The notes below the pieces were generated by a model. That model was not told the origin of the DNA, did no database searches, and saw only the letters and a program-made list of their open reading frames with translations. From Sinorhizobium sp. B11 (lineage in GTDB: Bacteria > Pseudomonadota > Alphaproteobacteria > Rhizobiales > Rhizobiaceae), in the NCBI GenBank assembly GCA_039725955.1, contig CP091034.1:2666001-2730000 (forward strand): a stretch of 64,000 nt of DNA, written 5' to 3'. Within the stretch, counting starts at the first letter, position 1. Each line of letters starts with the position of its first letter. Shown piece after piece: positions 59,746-64,000 of this stretch. A program made the position numbers and the translations under genes.

Positions 59746-60110
59746 CAGGGCTTTACGGTGAAGGTGAAGTTGCCCTCTGTCTTGTGCCCGTCGGTCGAAA
59801 GCACATGCCAGTCGACCGTATAGCTGCCGGGCGCGAGCCTGTCGGACACCGGCACCATCAGCACCTTGTCGCCGTCCATGAGCATGACATCGCCGAGCTT
59901 GACCGCGCCCTTATCGGGGCCGGTGACGGTGACGCCGCTGAACTTGAGGTTCAGTTCCTCGGTGAAGGTGAGATCGAGTTCGCTGGGGGATGCAACGGCT
60001 GCCTTGTCGGCCGGCACGGAGCTTTTCAGATGCGCATGGGCGAATGCCTGGCCGGCAAGGGCAATGCTTGCGACGGTGGCAACGGAGAGAATGCGGGTCA
60101 GTCGTGACAT
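59745..60110 (-). CDS. copC: CopC-like periplasmic copper-binding protein
   Basis: 121 residues. Signal peptide MSRLTRILSVATVASIALAG to about AFA, then mature AHAHLKSSVPADKAAVASPS with the N-terminal His copper site. The Ig-like domain ends VDWHVLSTDGHKTEGNFTFT, which gives the Asp/His ligands of the Cu(II) site. It delivers or stores periplasmic copper; coupled to copD. Confidence 0.94.
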   Translation of the reverse strand: MSRLTRILSVATVASIALAGQAFAHAHLKSSVPADKAAVASPSELDLTFTEELNLKFSGVTVTGPDKGAVKLGDVMLMDGDKVLMVPVSDRLAPGSYTVDWHVLSTDGHKTEGNFTFTVKP

Positions 60111-60274
60111 CGGATTATGCCTTTCGGTTCATGGGGACAGGCGATGGCGCGTCTGGCCCTCGCTGAGTTAGACAGTCGGAGAGCGGATTTATTCCGCTCG
60201 ATGCCGGAGTTTGTTGCTGAGAACCGCTTTTCACTCGGTGTGATCCCCTTGCTCGTCGCCATGCTCGGGCCATC

Positions 60275-60874
60275 TCACGCGCCTCCTCCGCCCAGCAACG
60301 CATCACGGATCTTCGCCAGCGCCTCGTCACGATCCGTTCCATACGGAATCAACCCTTTCAGCCGCCCGTCGGCACCGATCATCAGCAGCGAAACCGTATG
60401 GCTCATGTGATAATTGCCGTCCTCGGACGGCAGTTTCGCCGCATGGATGAACCAGCCGTCCGAAACCTTCCTCATCTCTTCCGGCGTGCCGGTAATGCCC
60501 ATGATCCGGCTCGAGAAGGCGGTGACATAATCATGCATCACCTCCTGCGTGTCGCGCTCCGGATCGATGGAGAAGAAATAGGCCTTCAGCGCCCTGCCCT
60601 GATCACCGAGTGTGCCCAGCCAGTCGGCAACCTCGTAAAGCGTCGTCGGGCAGGCCTCCGGGCAATGGGTATAGCCGAAATAGACGAGTGCCGGATGGCC
60701 CCGGAAGATCGACTGGTCGACCACGTTGCCCCTGTCGTCGACCAGCGAAAACTGCCGGTCGAAAGGCCCCGTCCGCGGCTCCGAAAGATAGAGCGAAACC
60801 ATCAGCGCGACGAGCGCGCTGACGAAGACCGCACTTGCGGCAAGGCCCGTGATGGCAAGGCTCTTCTGTCTCAT
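60275..60874 (-). CDS. SCO1/SenC-family copper chaperone
   Basis: 199 residues, N-terminal anchor (LAITGLAASAVFVSALVALM). Thioredoxin fold with the copper CxxxC in VYFGYTHCPEACPTTLYEVA and the distal His in YHMSHTVSLLMIGADGRLK. SCO proteins load Cu into cytochrome oxidase CuA or keep its thiols reduced. Its ATG overlaps the PCuAC stop by 4 bp; PCuAC-SCO pairs act together. Confidence 0.95.
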   Translation of the reverse strand: MRQKSLAITGLAASAVFVSALVALMVSLYLSEPRTGPFDRQFSLVDDRGNVVDQSIFRGHPALVYFGYTHCPEACPTTLYEVADWLGTLGDQGRALKAYFFSIDPERDTQEVMHDYVTAFSSRIMGITGTPEEMRKVSDGWFIHAAKLPSEDGNYHMSHTVSLLMIGADGRLKGLIPYGTDRDEALAKIRDALLGGGGA

Positions 60875-61788
60875 TGCCCATGGCCCTCATGGCCGCCCTG
60901 ACCGGCGTCGCCTGCCTCGCCCGCCATCATGACGGTGCCCTCGAAGCTCGCAAACGTCGCCAGCACCTTGGGGTCGAGCCTGGCCTCAGCATCGGCGAGA
61001 TCCGCCGCCAGCGCCCTGGCATCGTCAGCCGAAAGCCCGGCCTTCTCCAGCGCTGCGGCCTCCCGGATGCCGTCACCGCTGCAGAGAAAGACGCTCCAGC
61101 CATGATGACCTTTCTTCAGCAGTGCGCGGCCGCCGCGCCCATCCTGCTGCCAGCCGGCGATCGCCCAGTCGTTCCTGACGACCACGGGCAGGATTGTCAG
61201 CGGCTTGTCCGGACGTTCGAACATGGTTTTCAGCGTCTCGGGGATCGCCTCTTCAGGCGGCGGCCCCGACATCTCCATGCCTTCCATGCCAGGCATATTC
61301 ATCGCCCCATGGTCCATGCTGCCATGGTCCATGCCCCCGGCACCGCCGACATCGTCGAGCGGCCCGGCGATCTTGCCGACGGCGAAATCGACGGTGATGT
61401 CACCGGCCTTCTGGAAACGCAGCACCGCGCGGATCGTCTCGCCCTGCCTGAAGGGCTTGGCCACGTCCTGGAACATCAGGTGGTAGTTTGGCGCGAGCGT
61501 GATTGTCTGCCCGGCCGGAATGGCGAGCCCGCCTTTCAGCTCGCGCATCGTCATGATGCCGTTCGCCATGGTCATCTGGTGCAGCTGCACCGTCCTTGCC
61601 CGATCCGAGCTTGCGGCAACAAGCCGATCCGGCTCACCGCCGCTATTGGTGATAACGAGATAGCCGTCGCCGACCTTGGCGCCCGGCACCATGGAATGCG
61701 AGGCCGCATGATCGATGCGGATAGTGTCCTGCGCTGCCGCAGCGGTCGCAATCAGCAGGCCAAGAACGAGAGAAACTAACGTCTTCAT
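60871..61788 (-). CDS. PCuAC copper chaperone fused to a second copper-uptake domain
   Basis: 305 residues from the ATG at 61788 (GAGGAGG upstream). Signal peptide MKTLVSLVLGLLIATAAAA. The PCuAC domain (about 20-150) has the H-M copper site in TVQLHQMTMANGIMTMRELK and NYHLMFQDVAKPFRQGE. A Met/His-rich linker follows (GGMDHGSMDHGAMNMPGMEG), then a second domain (about 185-290, FERPDKPLTILPVVVRNDWA, WSVFLCSGDGIREAAALEKA) seen in copper-uptake-associated proteins. Likely passes Cu(I) to SCO or oxidase. Confidence 0.93.
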   Translation of the reverse strand: MKTLVSLVLGLLIATAAAAQDTIRIDHAASHSMVPGAKVGDGYLVITNSGGEPDRLVAASSDRARTVQLHQMTMANGIMTMRELKGGLAIPAGQTITLAPNYHLMFQDVAKPFRQGETIRAVLRFQKAGDITVDFAVGKIAGPLDDVGGAGGMDHGSMDHGAMNMPGMEGMEMSGPPPEEAIPETLKTMFERPDKPLTILPVVVRNDWAIAGWQQDGRGGRALLKKGHHGWSVFLCSGDGIREAAALEKAGLSADDARALAADLADAEARLDPKVLATFASFEGTVMMAGEAGDAGQGGHEGHGQ

Positions 61789-61798
61789 CATCCCCTCC

Positions 61799-63169
61799 TC
61801 AGGCAAAGGCGCGCTTCAGCGGCGGCACGAAGCGGATCACCGTCTGGTCGAGGGCGATCATCAGCAGGATCGTGAGGCCACTCATCGGAAAGGCGATTGC
61901 GAAGGCGAGCACGATGGTCCACAGACCGAAATAGACCGAGCGCCGTGGCGGCATGGGTGGCACGCCGAGCCGGCCGGCCGGCCGCCGCTTCCACCACATG
62001 ACGATGCCGGTCACGCAGGAGAGAATGATGGCGAGGCAGGTCGCCAGCATCAGCACCTGGTTGAGGAGCCCGAATTCCTGCCCCTGATGCACGTTCACGC
62101 CCCATTCGATCGCCCGACCGAGGAAAGGATACTGCCCGAAGGAGAGATCGATGAGCGGCTTGCCGGAATACTGGTCGATGTGAAGCGTGCGCTCGTTGGC
62201 CAGGTCGTCAGGATAGATCGCCGCCGTATAGACGCCGCTCTCGCTGCCGGGAATGGCGAGATCGAAGCCCGGCGCCATGCCGAGACCCCGGGCAATCTCC
62301 ACCGCCCGATCGAGCCCGATCGGCTTCTTCGACTGCGCGGCCGCAATCTCCGACAGCGGCACCGGCGCCTTCTCGACGATCCAGCCAGCCTTGGGCAGGA
62401 TATCCTCGGTCACCTTCTGCGATTTCGGCACGGCATCCCAGAGCTGCACGGGATAGCCGAGATCGTGGCTCGTCAGCCAGGCATTGACATTGGCTCCCCA
62501 ATAGCCGGACCAGGGCATGCCCGTCATCGCCATGAAGAAAATCAGGATACCGGCAAATGCGCCCGTCACCGCATGCAGATCCCGCCAGAAGACCCGCCGC
62601 GAAGGCGTGCCGCGCATGGTGACCACCCCGCCCGCCTGCCGTCGCGGCCACCAGAGATAGATGCCGGTCACGACCAGTACCATGGCAAAGCCGCCGGTGA
62701 TCTCGATCAGCTTGTTGGGCATGCCCCCGAAGAGCGCGAGGCTATGGATGCGCTTGACGACATAATTGAATTCCTCGGTCGTTCCGACGGTATCCAGCAC
62801 CTTGCCGTCATAGGGATTGACGAAGACCAGCGTCGAGCCGGCCTCCGAAGACACCGTGACGATCGCCGACCGGTCGGGCCCTGCCGGATCCTTGTAGGAA
62901 CTCGCAACCGAGCCCGGTACGGCTGCCGCCGCCAGATCGGCGATCCTTTGCGGCGCAAGCGGCTCGCCTGCAGGCTGCACGACGTAACGATAGGCAAAGA
63001 CCGAATTGTTGATCTCGTCCTTGAAGAGATAGAGCGAGCCGGTAATGGCAAGATTCAGCAGGAAGGGAATGACGAGCAGGCCGGCGAAAAAATGCCAGCG
63101 CCAGATCGCGCGATAGAGCGAAACGCCCGAGACGGCGTTTTCTGCCTCAGTGGCAGTGATGATAGACAT
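61799..63169 (-). CDS. PepSY-associated membrane protein (PiuB-like)
   Basis: 456 residues with four to five membrane helices: WRWHFFAGLLVIPFLLNLAI, the pair ITGGFAMVLVVTGIYLWWPR and FAGILIFFMAMTGMPW, and late IILSCVTGIVMWWKRR. Periplasmic PepSY parts lie between (KDEINNSVFAYRYVVQPAGE, VNPYDGKVLDTV). Such proteins accompany TonB receptors or copper/iron systems, probably as reductases with His in the helices. It ends 10 bp before the PCuAC gene. Confidence 0.9.
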   Translation of the reverse strand: MSIITATEAENAVSGVSLYRAIWRWHFFAGLLVIPFLLNLAITGSLYLFKDEINNSVFAYRYVVQPAGEPLAPQRIADLAAAAVPGSVASSYKDPAGPDRSAIVTVSSEAGSTLVFVNPYDGKVLDTVGTTEEFNYVVKRIHSLALFGGMPNKLIEITGGFAMVLVVTGIYLWWPRRQAGGVVTMRGTPSRRVFWRDLHAVTGAFAGILIFFMAMTGMPWSGYWGANVNAWLTSHDLGYPVQLWDAVPKSQKVTEDILPKAGWIVEKAPVPLSEIAAAQSKKPIGLDRAVEIARGLGMAPGFDLAIPGSESGVYTAAIYPDDLANERTLHIDQYSGKPLIDLSFGQYPFLGRAIEWGVNVHQGQEFGLLNQVLMLATCLAIILSCVTGIVMWWKRRPAGRLGVPPMPPRRSVYFGLWTIVLAFAIAFPMSGLTILLMIALDQTVIRFVPPLKRAFA

Positions 63170-63257
63170 GGAAATAGATCCGGATCCTCGGCCGGCGGCA
63201 TCAATACGGCCCGGCCATGATTGCAGGACGCATCACGGCCCGTGCCGCAATGCGGGT

Positions 63258-63665
63258 TCAGGCAAGGATCGGATTGGCAGGCGGGGCACGCGGCCCCGTA
63301 TTCGGCGGGAAAAGCTCGCGATGGAAGGCTTCGACGCGGCGCGGCAGTTCGACGGCGACCGTGAAGCCAATCCGCGCACCGGTGATATCGGCAGGCTGCG
63401 GCAGCACGACGGAGGCACTGATACGGCAGGCTTCGCACGGATTGAGATGCGCGATCTTGCCGTGTTCCTTGCCACTGTCGTCGGTGACGGTGACGCAAAG
63501 CGTGGGCAGCGTACCGTCGGGCAGCACATATTGGGCAAGCGCCGCAGGGCTCAGGTCATTTTCGGCAGCGGCGGGAATCTGATGTGCAAGACCGACGAAG
63601 ACGAGCGCGATGGTGCACAGAATGCGCACCAGCCATTGCTCGATCCCGTTCAGACGGTGTTGCAT
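63258..63665 (-). CDS. DUF2946-like secreted protein of the copper cluster
   Basis: 135 residues. Hydrophobic start EQWLVRILCTIALVFVGLAH acts as signal or anchor. The mature domain has LPTLCVTVTDDSG and the CxxC-type HLNPCEACRISASVVLP, as in DUF2946 proteins found with copper genes. It precedes the PepSY gene by about 90 bp on the same strand and probably starts the operon. Confidence 0.7.
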   Translation of the reverse strand: MQHRLNGIEQWLVRILCTIALVFVGLAHQIPAAAENDLSPAALAQYVLPDGTLPTLCVTVTDDSGKEHGKIAHLNPCEACRISASVVLPQPADITGARIGFTVAVELPRRVEAFHRELFPPNTGPRAPPANPILA

Positions 63666-63767
63666 CGTTCCCCTGCGCCGAAAGGCCCCTACCTCAGCAT
63701 CGAATCCGTGATAGCGGCATCGGAGGGAAAGCTCAATGCGACATTCGTTCGCCGCAGCGAGAACGGT

Positions 63768-64000
63768 TCACATGCGATGCGAAAGCTCGTCCCGATGCCG
63801 CTCGTAGGCGTGCCTGGCATCGGCCAGCGCTTCGTCGATATTGTGCGACCGGCCGGCCAGCGGCAGATCGCCCAGCGTCCCATCGGCAATCAGCAGGCGC
63901 CACCCCCAGGGTTTTGCCATCGACAGGCTCTCGCTGCTGCCGGCGATGGTTCCGACATATTGGCCTTCGACAGTCAGGTGGAAGATATTCGGCTCGCCTG
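63768..64000 (-). CDS. Hypothetical protein, C-terminal part (runs off the window)
   Basis: A minus-strand frame enters from the right edge with no start in view and ends at TGA (63768-63770). About 77 codons are visible: EPNIFHLTVEGQYVGTIAGS, SESLSMAKPWGWRLLIADGT, LGDLPLAGRSHNIDEALADA and RHAYERHRDELSHRM. It reads as a compact alpha/beta protein of the sort common as hypothetical in rhizobia. Function unknown; the N-terminus is outside the window. Confidence 0.65.
   Translation of the reverse strand, partial: GEPNIFHLTVEGQYVGTIAGSSESLSMAKPWGWRLLIADGTLGDLPLAGRSHNIDEALADARHAYERHRDELSHRM

Noticed and set aside
61715-63220. 501-codon open frame on the plus strand
   Set aside because: Antisense to the PepSY gene, which has matching membrane helices and operon context.

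Overview
The window looks like chromosome of a fast-growing rhizobium (Rhizobium/Agrobacterium group, Alphaproteobacteria). This is an inference from the high GC, the rhizobial-type protein families (DUF992, DUF1269, HWE kinase, CHASE2 cyclase), the GTTC-N7-GTTC form of the SOS box and the palindromic interspersed repeats. No rRNA, tRNA, CRISPR array or intact insertion sequence was seen. Many genes are single regulators, transporters or enzymes, as is usual for the accessory-rich chromosome of a soil bacterium.

Layout. 1-9.4 kb: the end of an AraC regulator, an HlyD efflux adaptor with a membrane partner, a LysR/NAD(P)-oxidoreductase divergent pair, a Sel1-like protein, a LysE exporter, several tiny ORFs and two transglutaminase-like proteins. 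9.4-18.9 kb: a HicA/DUF1902 toxin-antitoxin pair, two multi-PAS histidine kinases (one apparently frameshifted), a CatB-type acetyltransferase and a SulP transporter behind a possible structured RNA leader. 19.2-24.8 kb: a phage-derived block with a divergent repressor/Cro-like switch, a winged-helix protein, a primase-helicase split by an in-frame stop, and a GH108 endolysin. Four GTTG-N9-CAAC-like sites lie at its control points. 25-30.2 kb: duplicated lipoproteins, an internally duplicated secreted protein, an SOS-box small gene, dusA and a DUF992 protein.

31.7-38.2 kb holds the most interesting locus: a DUF5706 (Pycsar-effector-like) membrane protein transcribed divergently from a giant FecR-TPR-beta-barrel protein that overlaps a CHASE2 class III nucleotide cyclase. 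I infer an envelope sensor, a cyclase and a membrane effector acting through a cyclic nucleotide. 39.1-45.1 kb is an insertion hotspot at the 3' end of a gamma-carbonic anhydrase gene. A low-GC two-gene cargo (pentapeptide-repeat protein plus unknown protein) is flanked by a 93-bp duplication of the gene's end, and a third decayed fragment lies further on, past a cytochrome b/molybdopterin oxidoreductase operon.

45-58.8 kb: SDR, EmrB-type and TetA-type transporters, a PdxH-like oxidase, a TetR-controlled operon with twin operators around a sigma-70 promoter, a class III cyclase-TPR protein whose 3' end is also duplicated around a low-GC ORF, an acetyltransferase/GFA pair, a metallo-beta-lactamase-fold hydrolase and an arginase-family protein. 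58.8-63.7 kb is a copper-handling cluster (DUF2946-like, PepSY, PCuAC, SCO, CopC, CopD). A further gene runs off the right edge.
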